Below are positions 1 through 9,330 of a stretch of DNA of 31,621 nucleotides, in pieces. The stretch spans positions 1 through 31,621 of the forward strand of contig JAIVFH010000297.1 in the NCBI GenBank assembly GCA_025765595.1. Direction: 5' to 3'. The DNA is from Obelidium mucronatum (Eukaryota; Chytridiomycota; Chytridiomycetes; Chytridiales; Chytriomycetaceae). Each line of letters opens with the position of its first letter. Position 1 is the stretch's first letter. The notes under the pieces were generated by a model. It was not told where the DNA came from, made no database searches, and saw only the letters and a program-made list of their open reading frames with translations. Made by a program: the position numbers and the translations under genes.

Positions 1-2
1 CT

Positions 3-576
3 GTCTCTTTTGGTCTGGCCGGGTCATTGATTGGAAACGTTTTCCCACTCGTTGATCGATATCTTGGCTTTAAACCAAAGAAGAAATCAAGGGAATTGTC
101 GGCTGTCGTCCGCCTTCTTGGAGGTATGCTAATTTCTGTGCGGCCTTCATTTACCCCTATTCATTGTGGAATATTTTAAACATAAGGTGTGATGGGTGTG
201 AATTATGCCATTTCGAGACTACAGTGGATGGACCATTCACAAGCTACTGGCGCGATTACACTACTGTCTCTAGGACTTTGGTTCATATTTGATCGGACTT
301 TACATGGATTCGGAGTTTCAGTGCTCTTTGCACTTGTAGGAACCGCGTTTGGGTAAGTTGGACAAAAAAAAATCCTGTCCTCAATGGCTGAAATACTTTG
401 CTAGGGTTGTCTTGGTTTCTCATGGGCTATACACGTTTGCATCACCCGACTTTTTGGGAATACGCGCGTGGTTTCCGTGTGTGCTTTTTCTGTCAGCAGT
501 CTGTTTTGGTGCAATTGGTCGGCTGATGACAGATTACAGTGTGCATAAAGATGGGAAGAGTCAGAAAAAAGCGTGA
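3..576 (+). CDS. INSIG-family ER membrane protein, 5'-partial, three exons
   Basis: Exons 3-123, 187-352 and 405-576 join in one frame; the introns (63 and 52 nt) have GT-AG ends. The 5' end lies outside the window. Diagnostic stretches are LSLGLWFIFDRTLHGFG in exon 2 and YTFASPDFLGIRAWFPC followed by GAIGRLM in exon 3, which match the conserved core and last transmembrane part of INSIG proteins (known family: ER membrane proteins that bind sterol-sensing domains of SCAP or HMG-CoA reductase and restrain sterol synthesis). Several hydrophobic segments fit the expected polytopic fold. The tail ends in a lysine-rich stretch (KDGKSQKKA), compatible with ER retention. The gene appears intact as far as visible and is the one clear host housekeeping gene here. 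Exon borders are inferred from frame and splice consensus. Confidence 0.85.
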
Positions 577-614
577 AGTTATTATTATTATTGGGAATTT
601 TTTTTTAGAAATGC

Positions 615-620
615 AATAAA
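615..620 (+). terminator. Polyadenylation signal of the INSIG-like gene
   Basis: AATAAA lies 39 nt after the stop codon at 574-576, following a T-rich stretch. Its position fits the 3' UTR of the INSIG-like gene. Confidence 0.5.
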
Positions 621-711
621 GTCCCACTGTTTTCAGTTGCCCAGGTTTCATCGAGTTGGTTTTTGGGTGCTCATTTGGTTGTCAATTCCGTCAGTAGTAT
701 GGTATTCTGTA

Positions 712-1017
712 TTACTGTATACGTGATGGGACAACATTGTCATTGAGGTTGAAGGTGACTGTAGATACGGGACTATTTGTTTTGATATGTGAATCAATTT
801 TTTGAATTTTGTCCAGTAGTGGTTGAATTTTGTGCATTAGTTTCTTGTTATTTATTTGATCGTCCAGGTCTCTTTCATAGTATGAAAATTCAAGGGCCAG
901 TGGGTTGGACTCAAAGGTTTCTGATGCTTCTAGAGGACCTTTCACGCTAAGGGCCCCTTTGGCAGCAATTTGTTTGGGTCGATATTTTTGCCAATGAAAA
1001 ATATTTGCATGTGTCAA
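712..1017 (-). CDS. Possible 3' exon of an unrecognised gene, convergent to INSIG
   Basis: An open frame of about 100 codons on the minus strand ends at 712. It has no ATG at its left limit, so if real it is a 3' exon whose upstream part lies to the right and is missing or replaced by repeats. The product is polar with heptad-like spacing of hydrophobic residues (for example LLDKIQKIDSHI), suggesting a short helix or coiled coil. The composition is protein-like rather than low-complexity. A minus-strand gene converging on INSIG is plausible, but an open frame of this length can occur by chance, and no family was recognised. Confidence 0.3.
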   Translation of the reverse strand: MTHANIFHWQKYRPKQIAAKGALSVKGPLEASETFESNPLALEFSYYERDLDDQINNKKLMHKIQPLLDKIQKIDSHIKTNSPVSTVTFNLNDNVVPSRIQ

Positions 1018-1371
1018 TATTGTGCTCTTTATTCTGCTTTGGAGGAGGTAATTTTGGCAGATTAAATATGCGACGGAGATGCCCTTTTTAGTGCTGAATT
1101 TTTTTATAGAAATTTTAAAGAATAGGACTGCATAAAAACTGGTTTATTAGGACGATAGAGTCAATACTTAAGAAAAAGCAAGAGCAAACCCTAAGAGCAC
1201 ATCCAGCCACCAGAGCCTGATTATAATTCCAAACTTTGACCCACAACCAGGCAGACATGAATTTTAATTGTTTTATAACCACACATTCACTGTTGTTGAA
1301 ATGAACTATTCATTTGACACAGCAGCAAATCCCAAAACAAAGGCCAAAGTTCCCATGCCAAAGATCTTCAA
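1018..1371. other. Unassigned intergenic stretch
   Basis: AT-rich sequence with no convincing long gene. A short plus-strand frame starts with ATG at about 1301 and reads 41 codons through lysine-rich sequence (PKTKAKVPMPKIFKCSKSG) to a stop; it could be an exon relic of the fragment downstream, but there is no support beyond its composition. Confidence 0.4.
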
Positions 1372-1704
1372 GTGTTCCAAATCTGGAATACGCTTTGTTA
1401 TCATCACAGGCATTCCAAGATAGAATTCAAAAGTGAGGGGAATTTTGCTGGTGGCATCGTCATTCAGAAAACCAAGACAAGACAATTCTGCGGTATTGAC
1501 ATCCTTCGAAGCCCTCGCTACAATCTGATAGCACCAACCAAGTCCATGACTGCCTTCCGCAAGTGTTCAAGATTCTTTGCTACTGCAAAGAATTCTAGAG
1601 TTGGCAAGACATTTGACAAAGTAGATTGGGAACTTGCAGCATTGATAGAATCAATGTCAGGCAGGATCAATGCCCCCCAACAACCCCATGAATACAAGGT
1701 CTGA
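1372..1704 (+). pseudogene. Unrecognised coding fragment upstream of the copia relic
   Basis: A 110-codon plus-strand frame with protein-like composition (for example GGIVIQKTKTRQFCGIDILR and KTFDKVDWELAALIESMSG). It has no obvious promoter or conserved domain that I can name. The overlapping plus frame also looks partly coding before a stop near 1420, which would fit a frameshifted relic of a mobile-element protein. It ends just before the triplicated 34-nt repeat. Could be spurious. Confidence 0.25.
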
Positions 1705-1749
1705 ATACAAGTTTGTCCTTGTAGCAGCAGACCTGTATCCAATAAAAGA

Positions 1750-1852
1750 GGATTATTGGAAGGTACCATTTTCCAATAAAATAAAGATATTGGAAAGGCT
1801 ATTTTCCAATAAAATAAAAATATCGGAAAGACCATTTTCCAATAGAAATATA
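1750..1852. repeat. Triplicated ~34-nt tandem repeat
   Basis: Three tandem, slightly diverged copies of a unit of about 34 nt containing TTTTCCAATAAAATAAA. Each junction also contains a small inverted motif (TTGGAAA...TTTTCCAA). The third copy is the most diverged. Confidence 0.8.
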
Positions 1853-1856
1853 ATAT

Positions 1857-2030
1857 TGCAGGTTGCTTGTCAACCTGTCATGTTAAGGGGGAGTTTGAGG
1901 GGGTTGGAGGCCAATTCCTTGTAGTTCTATTTATAGAAAAGATGTTCCTACTTTGTTAAAATGGTTTGAGGGTTAAGAAGGGGGTTTTTAATAATTCTAT
2001 TTTTAGAAAATGGACATGTTCACAGTGTTG
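1857..2030 (-). repeat. End module of the GCAACCTGC element, copy at the 3' end of copia pol
   Basis: The same roughly 170-nt sequence occurs at 4121-4270 (same strand) and, inverted, at about 14245-14409 and 15590-15730. Features: a terminal GCAGGTTGC, the motif TGTTAAGGGGGAGTTTG, and two near-palindromes TTCTATTTATAGAA and TTCTATTTTTAGAA. Here it replaces the expected end of the copia RNase H coding region, so the copia pol frame runs into it and stops at 1956. Confidence 0.75.
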
Positions 2031-3221
2031 TTGTGATGGTTTGCTGGAGAAGATGGATAGAAAGGAGATAGCTGTAGAAATATCCGGGCGAGTGTTGATA
2101 GCTGCGTAGTTGAGACATCCAATGGCTTCAAGGTATAGGGATGGGTTGTTGAATAAGGGGGTGGTATCTGATGCTGGAGTTGGTGAAAATGAGCTTGGCA
2201 AGGGAGTGGAAATTGGATAGTGCGAAAAATGCCCCGTAAATCGCTCCAAGATTTCTTTGATGTATTTTGATTGGTGGATGAAGATTCTGGAGGGCATGTG
2301 TTCAACTTGTATTCCGATTGTGTAGGTAATTTTTCCTAAGTCTCGCATTTTGAATTCCTTCCTAAGAGAAATCACGCCCTCATCGATAAGTGCTTGGTCA
2401 CCAAAGAAACACAAGTCCTTGACGTAGATAGCCAAGTACACCGTCTTGCCATCCACAGTCTTAAAGAAGATGCACGGGTCCGCTTTCGACTGAGTGTATC
2501 CTGTTTCTTTGAGGTGAGTCGTCAACTTCTTATACCAAATACAACCCACTTGTTTTAATCTGTAATGTCCTTTTCAGAGTTCATAGACCTTTCCCGTTCC
2601 ATCGTCGTATCCGGGAGGCTGCTTCATGTAGACGGGTTCGTCAATATCGCCATACAAGTATGCGGTGCTCGCTAGGAGCCATCTAAAGGTTGCAGCGCGC
2701 ATAACTGGTGAGTGTGTTTCCGTATAGTCCAATCCAAATTGTTGTGTATATCCCTGAGCGACTAAACCCGCCTTAAATCTTTCAACAGATCCATTGCTGT
2801 TCAACTTGACGTTGTAAACCCATTTGCCAACAATATTGATGCCGTAAGGAGCTTTGACAAGTCTGTAGGTCTTGTTGTCCACAAGCGCGTTGAGTTTGGC
2901 TTTTTTGGCTGCAAGCCATTCTTCTTGGAATTTGCTCTTCATGGCTGCGTTCCGTGTCTTTGGCAATTCAGGAGTCTTTGCAATAGGCGTTGAGATGAGT
3001 GGTTCGATTGTAGCTGATGACCATTCTTCACCAAAAACATGTGTTTCTTCTTCGTCGAGTGTTGGTAAGCAAAGTAGCATTGTCGCGAGCAGTGTCCGTG
3101 ATTTGCTGAGTCTCTGAGACATGCGTTGCGGTGCTGTTGCTGATTTTGGTACTGTTGGTGGTGGTTGCGGCAGCAGTCGTACCGAAGTGCCAAGAACTTG
3201 GCTTGTTAAGGTACGTTTCAT
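2003..3221 (-). pseudogene. Copia reverse transcriptase and partial RNase H
   Basis: Two frames, 2574-3221 and 1956-2549, cover the RT. The first has the copia RT start (KWVYNVKLNSNGSVERFKAG, then LVAQGYTQQFGLDYTETHSP) and YMKQPPGY. The second has KADPCIFF, YVKDLCFFG, RDLGKITYTIGI and the RNase H-leading motif RPDISTAISFLS. Known copia RTs carry YVDD at the catalytic centre; here the first aspartate is read as lysine (YVKD), which would abolish catalysis. The frames are separated by a frame change and loss of sequence near 2550-2573. RNase H is cut off after about 30 residues by the repeat module at the left. The linker before RT is Ser/Thr-rich and also broken. Confidence 0.85.
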
Positions 3222-3539
3222 TGCACTTTTGAGTGGTTTTGTAGTTTTACTAAGTATTATTTGTATTGTGATTAGTGTATCGTCATTGATTCGAGCGATT
3301 CAGGTAAGAGTATATGTGTTTTTGTAATGATGTGTGTTAAAAGTTGTTTTGATTTTGTAGTGATTTGTATGTGGAGAGTTTCCTCTCTTTGAGAGTATTT
3401 CCAATTGTATGTGGCTACCGTTGATATAGGTGATCAAGGTATGTAGATTGTTTATGTGTTGGGGATCCCGGGATCAGGGCTTGGCCGTTATTAATTTAAT
3501 TTTGTTTGTGTATTGTAGCTTCTCCTCAATCCGTTCCCG

Positions 3540-4110
3540 TTAAGTCTTACAAGGCATCCCGCAAGTTCCAAACAAGATGAATGGTAAGGAAGGATTGGGG
3601 TTATTGGGTTGTATCTTACGTTTTGTTAAATGTTGATTTGTGTTTTGTAGTTCAAGTCTCGCGGCGTTCGCCTTGAGGTCTGTGTGGTGTAGCTTTGGTT
3701 GCTTGCGGTTGGTTTGCAGAGCTTGGAGTGTCTCAGCGTCAAGAGGTTTGTGTTTGCCTTTTTCCATTATGTCAAGGTAGTTTTTGACATTGGTATCCAC
3801 AGCAACGTTGTCTTGATTGGTGACTCTTGTAAATTCAAGACCAAGTTGTGTGGAGGTAGCAAATGTTGGTTGCGGCCACGACGGGTAGATGGTAATCTTT
3901 GAATCAAACAAGGTGGACGCAAGCAGTTTCCAAGTCGAGGACAATGGCTTCGGATGGGGTCTTGGATCCAAGGTATATTCCTTCTTTCCTTGTTGGTTCC
4001 ATCTTGCTCACAATTTGTGTTGAAACAGGAAGAGCACACCTGAAGGGTTGGAAATGGGACGTTTGAGGACAAATTCCGGAGCTGGTGTATTTGGGACAAT
4101 ATCGCGCAAG
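3540..4110 (-). pseudogene. Copia integrase C-terminal region relic
   Basis: Minus-strand frames here carry a broken version of the region that follows the copia integrase core: one frame reads GIYLGSKTPSEAIVLDLET, matching the usual 'FLGY...KAYKL.D..' segment, and another continues through ITIYPSWPQPTFATSTQ. The coding line switches frame at least once. It is separated from the integrase core by the nested element at 4121-4735, so the core and this part were once contiguous. Confidence 0.6.
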
Positions 4111-4120
4111 ATAACAGGTT

Positions 4121-4735
4121 GCAGGTTGCTTGTCAACCTGTCATGTTAAGGGGGAGTTTGTGGGGGTTGGAGGCCAATTCCTTGTAGTTCTATTTATAGA
4201 AAAAGTGTACCTTCTTGGTTCAAATGACTTCTTAATTGTTCTATTTTTAGAAAATGGGCAAGTTCAAGCTGTTATTTCCCTGACAATAAAAGGAAAACTG
4301 ACTTGGAAACTGAAGTCACTCTATGTTCCATAAATCACTCCCAGACATATAGAAGGTTCAACGGTCTAAAGAAAGATTTTTTGACCATGTCGCCTGAAAA
4401 ACAGACCTCCAATTGACTTGGGAAGCTCCAAACAAAAGAAGACAAATTAAAAGTGGCTCAAAGCTGGACAATTCAGGGATTAACGCAATGTAGGTAACGT
4501 CAATTACAGTCATGATGAGAATCTGTCAGCGATGCTGTTGGCTTTGCTATGTGGCTTGTTTCACATCTTCTTTTAATTTAATCATCAAAATGTGCAGAAG
4601 AAGCAGCCTTGAAATTTCTGATAATCAAAAGAAAAAGCCACTGTGAATTTCTTGAAGCAAAAGTGCCCTTAATAGAAATTTCTCTTCTCTAGATTTGCAA
4701 CCTGCGCGGCGAAGACGCAAAGTGACTGAGCGAAT
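4121..4735 (-). mobile_element. Non-autonomous GCAACCTGC element nested in copia
   Basis: On the minus strand the element begins near GACATTCGCTCAGTCACTTT and GCAGGTTGCAA (about 4735-4690) and ends with GACAAGCAACCTGC (4121-4135). The same two ends and the conserved ~170-nt end module bound the copies at 13562-14409 and 15050-15730. Its interior shares little with them. It interrupts the copia integrase reading frame. Short inverted ends (GCAGGTTGC / GCAACCTGC) are seen, but no coding capacity and no clear target-site duplication. Confidence 0.65.
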
Positions 4736-4739
4736 GTCT

Positions 4740-5275
4740 CTAGTAAGACGTTATTTATTTCTGATGCATGTTCAAACGTGTATCCCCAATATTCTAACGG
4801 TGCTTTGCATTGATATAGGAAAGTCCTGGCCATCTTGCTCGAGGTTTGAATTGTCCTTTCAGGTCCTCCATCCATCTGGTGCTGTTCCGGTATTCCTGGT
4901 TCTAATGAGATATTGTTGAGTTCGCAATATTTCATGAATGCTGGAGACTTCCTAGTTCTCCTGGATCCATTTGCATCCGTTTTGTGGTGAGTTGGTATTT
5001 TGTTATTGTCTTTTGATGAAGTCGTATAGCCCATACTAAAGCTTCATCTTTGTTTTCCAAGATGTGGCGGTTTGATTTCAACGACGTCATATCCAAGTTG
5101 TTCACCAGGTACATGTTTCTTTGGATCTGACTCAAACAGTTGCTTATTTGTTTTACAACTTTCGCAGGAATTGCATGGCATTGGCTTCAGCAGGAATTGG
5201 ATTGGATGTAGGTCGCTTGACATATGATGACGTTGCTTATATCTGAGTCTTGCGTCACTAGCATGTCCAAAGATT
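4740..5275 (-). pseudogene. Copia integrase zinc knuckle and catalytic core relic
   Basis: Reading leftwards from 5275, a minus frame gives HRIFGHASDARLRYK and then CNSCESCKTNKQLFES, the H-x4-H...C-x2-C zinc knuckle of copia integrase. The core continues with KYCELNNISLEPGIPEQHQM, then GGPERTIQTSSKMARTFL and EYWGYTFEHASEINN, matching the usual 'YC...GI......PQ.NG..ER..RT...AR..L......WG.A...A.Y..N' pattern. The catalytic glutamate (in PERT) is retained. Frame changes occur between the knuckle and the core. Confidence 0.75.
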
Positions 5276-5286
5276 CGGTGTCGAAG

Positions 5287-6231
5287 TTAATAATCCAGTA
5301 AGTCGTTTAACATTTGACGCAATGCTCTTTCTAACTGTCCTTTGCTTAATTCCCTTAGATGCATATTCTGGAGTTTGGCTGAAAGTAGTGAATGGAACTG
5401 ATGGGACTGATTGGATGGGATGGGATGGTTGCGTACTGGGAGAAAGTGGAGTCCATTCCTCTTGACGCATTGGAATAGTGGTTGATGCAGTCCCAAGTTG
5501 GATGATGGATGGGACTTAAAGATGTAACCAGGAAGTCCTCTTGAAGATTGGAAGTGGAGTCCAGCGTCTTCAAGATCGTTGGTCCCAATTAGGTGAGTTA
5601 CTATCTTTGGAGTGAGGCACGCGTCTTTGATCAATAACGCGTATCCATTATCTAGAATTATGACTGCGTCTCCTGTTCCAGTTATCTGAAGTGGGGTTCC
5701 ATCTTCGTCAGCGGTACCAGAGGTTCGGCTACACAGAGTAAAAGAGACAAAATAGTCCGTGGTCTTCAAGCAGGTCTTTTGGCCACCTCCATCAATGACA
5801 AAGACAAACTTGGTGTTTGTTGGCTGAAACTGGTACAAGAGTTTTGGTGTTTCCTTGATACTGGTAAGTGTTTCAGTGTTGTTGTATAGTGTAATGAATT
5901 CTTCTAATAACTTATCATTCACAGGGGGGACCACGTCTGGCTGTGACAAGACCGCCCTCTTAACTTCGTCATAGAGTTGATTATAGTTGTTTGAATCCAG
6001 AATGTCTTCGGGCGCTGGGTCAATCCTTGAGGGTAAACTGAATTTTGTTTTTGATGTTGTTGTATTTGTTGATTTTGCTGATTGTTTCCATTGTAGGATA
6101 CGCTCAGCTTTGCGGAGTTGAGGTTGAATGTTTTGATGAATGATAGAATCAGGAACGGCTTTATCTTTCCGTTGCTTCTTCTTAGTGGTAACAGTAGTAG
6201 TTGAATGTACTTCAAGTCCATCTTTCGGCAA
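5287..6231 (-). pseudogene. Copia gag-protease region relic
   Basis: A 314-codon minus frame. The N-terminal part is basic and polar; the middle has FVFVIDGGGQKTCLKTTDYF followed by GTPLQITGTGDAVIILDNGY and HLIGTNDLEDAGLHFQSS, matching the copia protease and pre-integrase region ('LDSGAT.H.......G.G.V.......L..VL..P.L..NL.S...L...G'). The protease catalytic DSGA appears as DGGG, so activity is unlikely. The frame ends at 5287 shortly before the zinc knuckle. Overlapping frames near 5260-5590 are shadows or frameshift remnants. Confidence 0.7.
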
Positions 6232-6502
6232 ACTTACTGCTGGCCCCTGTAAAAACCCGCAGGAACCATAGTACCAGACCCAGAAGCAAGTTATTTGCCT
6301 GGGTATTTATAGTATTTATGGTTTGCTGATCATTGATTACTGTAGGTTGCTGCTGGAAGGATACTGTAGGTTTTTGTTGTGCAGCAGGTGGTGGTGGAAG
6401 TTGTTGTTGCGGAACCATCAGTGATTGTTGTTGAAAGTAGAAGGGTTGCTGCCATTGGTAGTTGTCAAAAGGAGCATTGAATAATGCATTTTGCAGTTTC
6501 AA
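6212..6502 (-). pseudogene. Copia gag-like Q/P-rich fragment
   Basis: Glutamine- and proline-rich frame (QQPFYFQQQ, PQQQLPPPPAAQQ) without an ATG, joining the frame to its left by a short overlap. Upstream in another frame lies DLATTFETAK, resembling a gag segment. The 5' part of gag and any 5' LTR are missing: a GC-rich repeat starts at about 6553. Confidence 0.45.
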
Positions 6503-6552
6503 AAGTAGTTGCTAGATCAGCGGGTGTTTGACAATGTCATTGCGGATCCTGT

Positions 6553-6735
6553 TTCAATTGGGGATGCGGGCCGGACCTCGCGAGTCGTGATACCGGTCCG
6601 CTCACAGGCCGCTTGCGACCTGCTGACAAGCCGCTAGCGGGCCGCTTGCGACCTGTGCCACCAGGCCGCTCTGTACTTTTTTATGTGGGGCGCGAGCTGC
6701 AAGCCACTGGTTCACAGGCCGCTACCCCCGAACCA
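6553..6735. repeat. GC-rich direct-repeat block, copy 1
   Basis: Much more GC-rich than its surroundings. It contains two copies of GGGCCGCTTGCGACCTG separated by a related GCCGCTAGC motif, giving an ~11-nt rhythm. The same block is at 22846-23035, again immediately before the 3' end of a family D gene. It may be a GC-rich relative of the 12-nt repeats elsewhere in this window. Confidence 0.7.
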
Positions 6736-6842
6736 TCACTAAAACTCAAGAATAAATCACAAAAATTGTATAAAATAAGGAAAACAGCTATTTATTATTA
6801 ATAAATAATTAAATAAATGGAGAGTAAATAAATGCACATTGC

Positions 6843-8101
6843 TCAAAGCAGTGCTTGCAAAACCGATTCCCGTATCTTCCGATTGCGATCTGTGGCATCG
6901 CGATTAATATTGAAGGTAACTCCCCGCTTCTCCACCACAGCGCTTCCCACAAACCTGTCCTGGTTGCGCTTCACCGCCCAACTCGCTGTTCCCATTCTAT
7001 CTGCCAGAATCAGTGAGATTCTCCGCTTTCTAGTATCTGCCTCCGCTGCCAACTCCGCTACCTCCACAAATCGTCGCTCCCCTGAATGCCACATCCTGGT
7101 CCCATATTTTTCATGCTTGAACATGGAAACAATCGCCTCCCCATGCACCGCTGGGATCACCACGTTTTGATCTGGTAGGTACAGTGCTGGCCATACCACG
7201 GGCGGTTCCGCATCTTCCTCATCCACCACAACACTGAAGTTGATCCCGAACGTTGAATTTTTGCTGTCCAGGTGGAACTTGAAGTCCCCGCTGTTTGAGC
7301 ACGCAAGGAACGAGGACGTGAAGATCCCTTGCAACTTCCTATTGATCTTGTTTTCGCAATTAGAAGGTGAGCACTAAACTATAACAAACACATACCTTTG
7401 TAATGTTGGCCACCATCTCAAACGCCTCCCGATGTACCAGAGACTCCACAACGCCAGTGAGGTAAGCAACCAGCGGCTGAAGGCCGTCAAAGTGGGGCGG
7501 CAGCTCTGGCTTGATGTTCTCCTTTCCAAACACCGCCAGCCCGTTCGCTACTTTTTCGGCATGTTCTTTCAGCTTGACAGACGCTACATGCGCCGGGTAG
7601 TGTGGGTCCTTGATGCCGTCTGCAACTCCAGTCCACGAGCACAGGTTGATGACGCGCATGTTGCCACGTGTCTTGACCTTTGGCTGCGAGCGTCGAAATA
7701 TTGCGGCGAGAACGCAGATGTGCGGCATGGGGACCTTGAGTATATAGGGCGGCAGCTTGATTCTAACAGCAATCTCAACCTTGTTAGCTATACTTGACTG
7801 CAACAAAACCAAAAACGCCCTCACCTCCCTGCAACAAGCTCCTCAACTCCATCTGTGTTTAGACTGTACACAAACTCCTGTCCCTTGGTTCTGTCATCCA
7901 GCACTCGCAGCTCTGCAGGTTTTGTTGCTGAAAATGTTTAACACCAACCTCAGCAAAAATAAAAGTATTGGCCCACCAACCTATAACATCAGCGCGGCTC
8001 AGTCCCTGCTCAGGCATGTGCTTCTGGCGTTTCAGCATCTGGTGTGCATTGGTGGATGCTGACTTTTTGACTCGTTTTCGTTTGTTACGCGTTTTGTACA
8101 T
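6843..8101 (-). CDS. Family D protein, unrecognised, four exons
   Basis: Proposed exons: 7981-8101 (ATG at 8101), 7825-7927, 7396-7773 and 6843-7334, with introns of 53, 51 and 61 nt and GT-AG ends. The first exon is strongly basic (KTRNKRKRVKK, a likely nuclear signal). Exon 2 reads ELRVLDDRTKGQEFVYSLN, and exon 3 contains NMRVINLCSWTGVADGIKDP and LPPHFDGLQPLVAYLTGVVE. Exon 4 contains FGINFSVVVDEEDAEPPVVW and ends KIRESVLQAL. The exon 2/3 join is one base out of frame in this copy, whereas the second copy (24111/24057) joins in frame, so this copy may be mutated or my acceptor wrong. An AATAAA on this strand lies near 6790. No family was recognised. Gene E starts divergently to the right. 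Confidence 0.6.
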
Positions 8102-8112
8102 TGCATTAATAG

Positions 8113-8131
8113 ATAAATAAATAAATAATCA
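8113..8131. repeat. AAAT microsatellite
   Basis: Short tandem AAAT run upstream of the family D start. The corresponding position in the second copy (24396-24418) carries one more unit. Confidence 0.8.
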
Positions 8132-8165
8132 AGTTAACTCAACGATACCAAGGTAATGTATTGAA

Positions 8166-8429
8166 TCAAAGTATTCCTTGCATATCAACGGCTACAAAGC
8201 TGTAATAAAGTATTCTCTGGTTTGTTGAGTTCTCCCTCATCACTTTGACTTGAAGAATGCGACGCTCAACAAGACAACGCCAAGCCGCTGCCACCGCTGC
8301 CACCGCCTCAAGCAAACATTCAGCAGCATGAGCCTCTTCTATTAACCCGATCTCTGCAATTAGAGCGTGTCCTGCTGCTTGTCCTGCTGCTCCTGCTGAG
8401 ATCCTTGCCGCTCTGATCAAATTAAGCAA
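8166..8429 (-). CDS. Possible 87-codon Ala/Glu-rich ORF, doubtful
   Basis: A minus frame rich in alanine (AGAAGQAAGHALIAEIGLIE, AAECLLEAVAAVAAAW) ending VDMQGIL. It has no clear ATG-driven upstream context: the proposed first residues overlap the JmjC-like gene on the other strand. The Ala bias comes from repeated GCT/GCC codons, which read CTG/TGC-type repeats on the plus strand. The same frame is unchanged at 24455-24718, but the two regions are nearly identical throughout, so this says little. It may be an antisense shadow of a 5' exon of gene E, which on the plus strand could start with MRRSTRQRQAAATAAT. Confidence 0.2.
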   Translation of the reverse strand: MLNLIRAARISAGAAGQAAGHALIAEIGLIEEAHAAECLLEAVAAVAAAWRCLVERRILQVKVMRENSTNQRILYYSFVAVDMQGIL

Positions 8430-9330
8430 GTGCTCTTGGATTGCAGCCGCATTTACACCCTGCCAGACTGCAACCTGGATCTAAAGCAATTGGAATCCCT
8501 CCTGCTTGCCAATCCTGGCAAGATTCTATTCCTGCCATCCTCCAGTATTCCTGCTGATCGCTTGACGTCAGGGGAGTATTTCCCCACAGCCTGCTACCAT
8601 AACAATCAACCACACAAAAGGAGCTTTATTTCTGGGTTTTTTGATCCATTGGAGGAATGGGAACTGCAGCATGCAGCGTTTTCCGCTCCAATCATGTTGT
8701 GTCAACCCATCAACCACTACCGCCACTCCCCCCTCCATCAGGACTATGGAACAGCCATCAACGTACTCCTTCAATTACCCACCAATCAGCAGCTATTCAA
8801 GCTGTGGGTGGTGCTTGTCCCCAGCGACCCTACAGCCATCATCCCTACCCTTAATCCCCTGTCTTTCGCTCAAGCCATGGCTTTGGAGGTGGGCCCTTCC
8901 TGCACAACAGCCATCAACGTCCTCCTTCAATTACCGACCAATCAGCAGCTCTTCCCCTACCCTTAATCCCCTGTCTTTCGCTCAAGCCATGGCTTTGGAG
9001 GTGGGCCCTCCCTGCACATACACAGCAAGGATCTATCTGCTTTGTAAATAGGCCTGGCGATCTCTCTGTCATTCCTTCTGGATACCCGCACGCTGTGATC
9101 ACAGTCTCAACAACCAAGGACGCATCATCCATCATGGGTGGCGCACACGTAATCTTTCCAAAGGACTACCTGTATGTATACAAATACAATTGCGCCAGCA
9201 AGCACACGTTCCTTTGGGAGAACACTAATGTTAAGTACCACTACTATATGGTTTGGTTTTATTACCGCACTACTATCTTTAAGGACAACAATCGTGGTTG
9301 TCAAGAGTTGCAAGGGGACTCCCGTTAGCG
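8400..9330 (+). CDS. Gene E: JmjC/cupin-like 2-oxoglutarate oxygenase candidate
   Basis: An open frame from 8400 (no ATG; probably after an acceptor) runs to 8966, and a second segment follows about 9048-9330. The first has KILFLPSSSIPADRL, then HSPLHQDYGTAINVLLQLP and KLWVVLVPSDP. This is the arrangement of a JmjC fold: the HxD iron ligands, then the beta strand ending in a K-x-W-x-x-x-x-P turn. The second segment reads RPGDLSVIPSGYPHAVITVS, matching the 'pGD...iPsGy.HaV' strand with the distal iron-ligand histidine seen in KDM2-like enzymes, followed by SSIMGGAH. Known role of the family: protein, often histone-lysine, hydroxylation or demethylation. The two halves are not in one frame; an intron or damage separates them, and part of the core is tandemly duplicated. 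Assignment rests on motifs only. Confidence 0.5.
8751..9016 (+). repeat. Internal tandem duplication within gene E
   Basis: The stretch starting ACAGCCATCAACGT at 8751 and ending at the TGCAC near 8908 is repeated from 8909 to 9016, but the second unit lacks about 50 nt from its middle. In the protein this repeats AINVLLQLPTNQQLF and LSFAQAMALEVGP. A few base changes separate the units. Confidence 0.85.

Larger units (their letters stand above)
1956..6551 (-). mobile_element. Decayed Ty1/copia retrotransposon relic
   Basis: Read on the minus strand from right to left, the order is gag-like Q-rich segment, protease-like region, integrase zinc knuckle and core, integrase C-terminal part, then reverse transcriptase and partial RNase H. 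This gag-PR-IN-RT-RH order defines Ty1/copia. No pair of long terminal repeats was found: the 5' end abuts a GC-rich repeat at 6553 and the 3' end abuts a foreign repeat module at about 2030. Many frameshifts and a nested insertion at 4121-4735 show it is inactive. Confidence 0.85.

Noticed and set aside
2872..3327. Plus-strand open frames across the copia RT region
   Set aside because: They are antisense to clearly recognisable RT coding sequence and have no independent support.
1857..4270. The repeated ~170-nt modules as the LTRs of the copia element
   Set aside because: They do not flank gag and pol, one lies inside the integrase region, and the same module ends unrelated elements at 13562-14409 and 15050-15730.
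6553..6735. GC-rich repeat as a tRNA or rRNA fragment
   Set aside because: No cloverleaf, no conserved T-loop or rRNA motif; the sequence is a short direct repeat.
8430..8966. Gene E start at 8430 as a true initiation codon
   Set aside because: That position is GTG in an exon open from 8400 with no ATG; an upstream splice acceptor is more likely in a eukaryotic gene.
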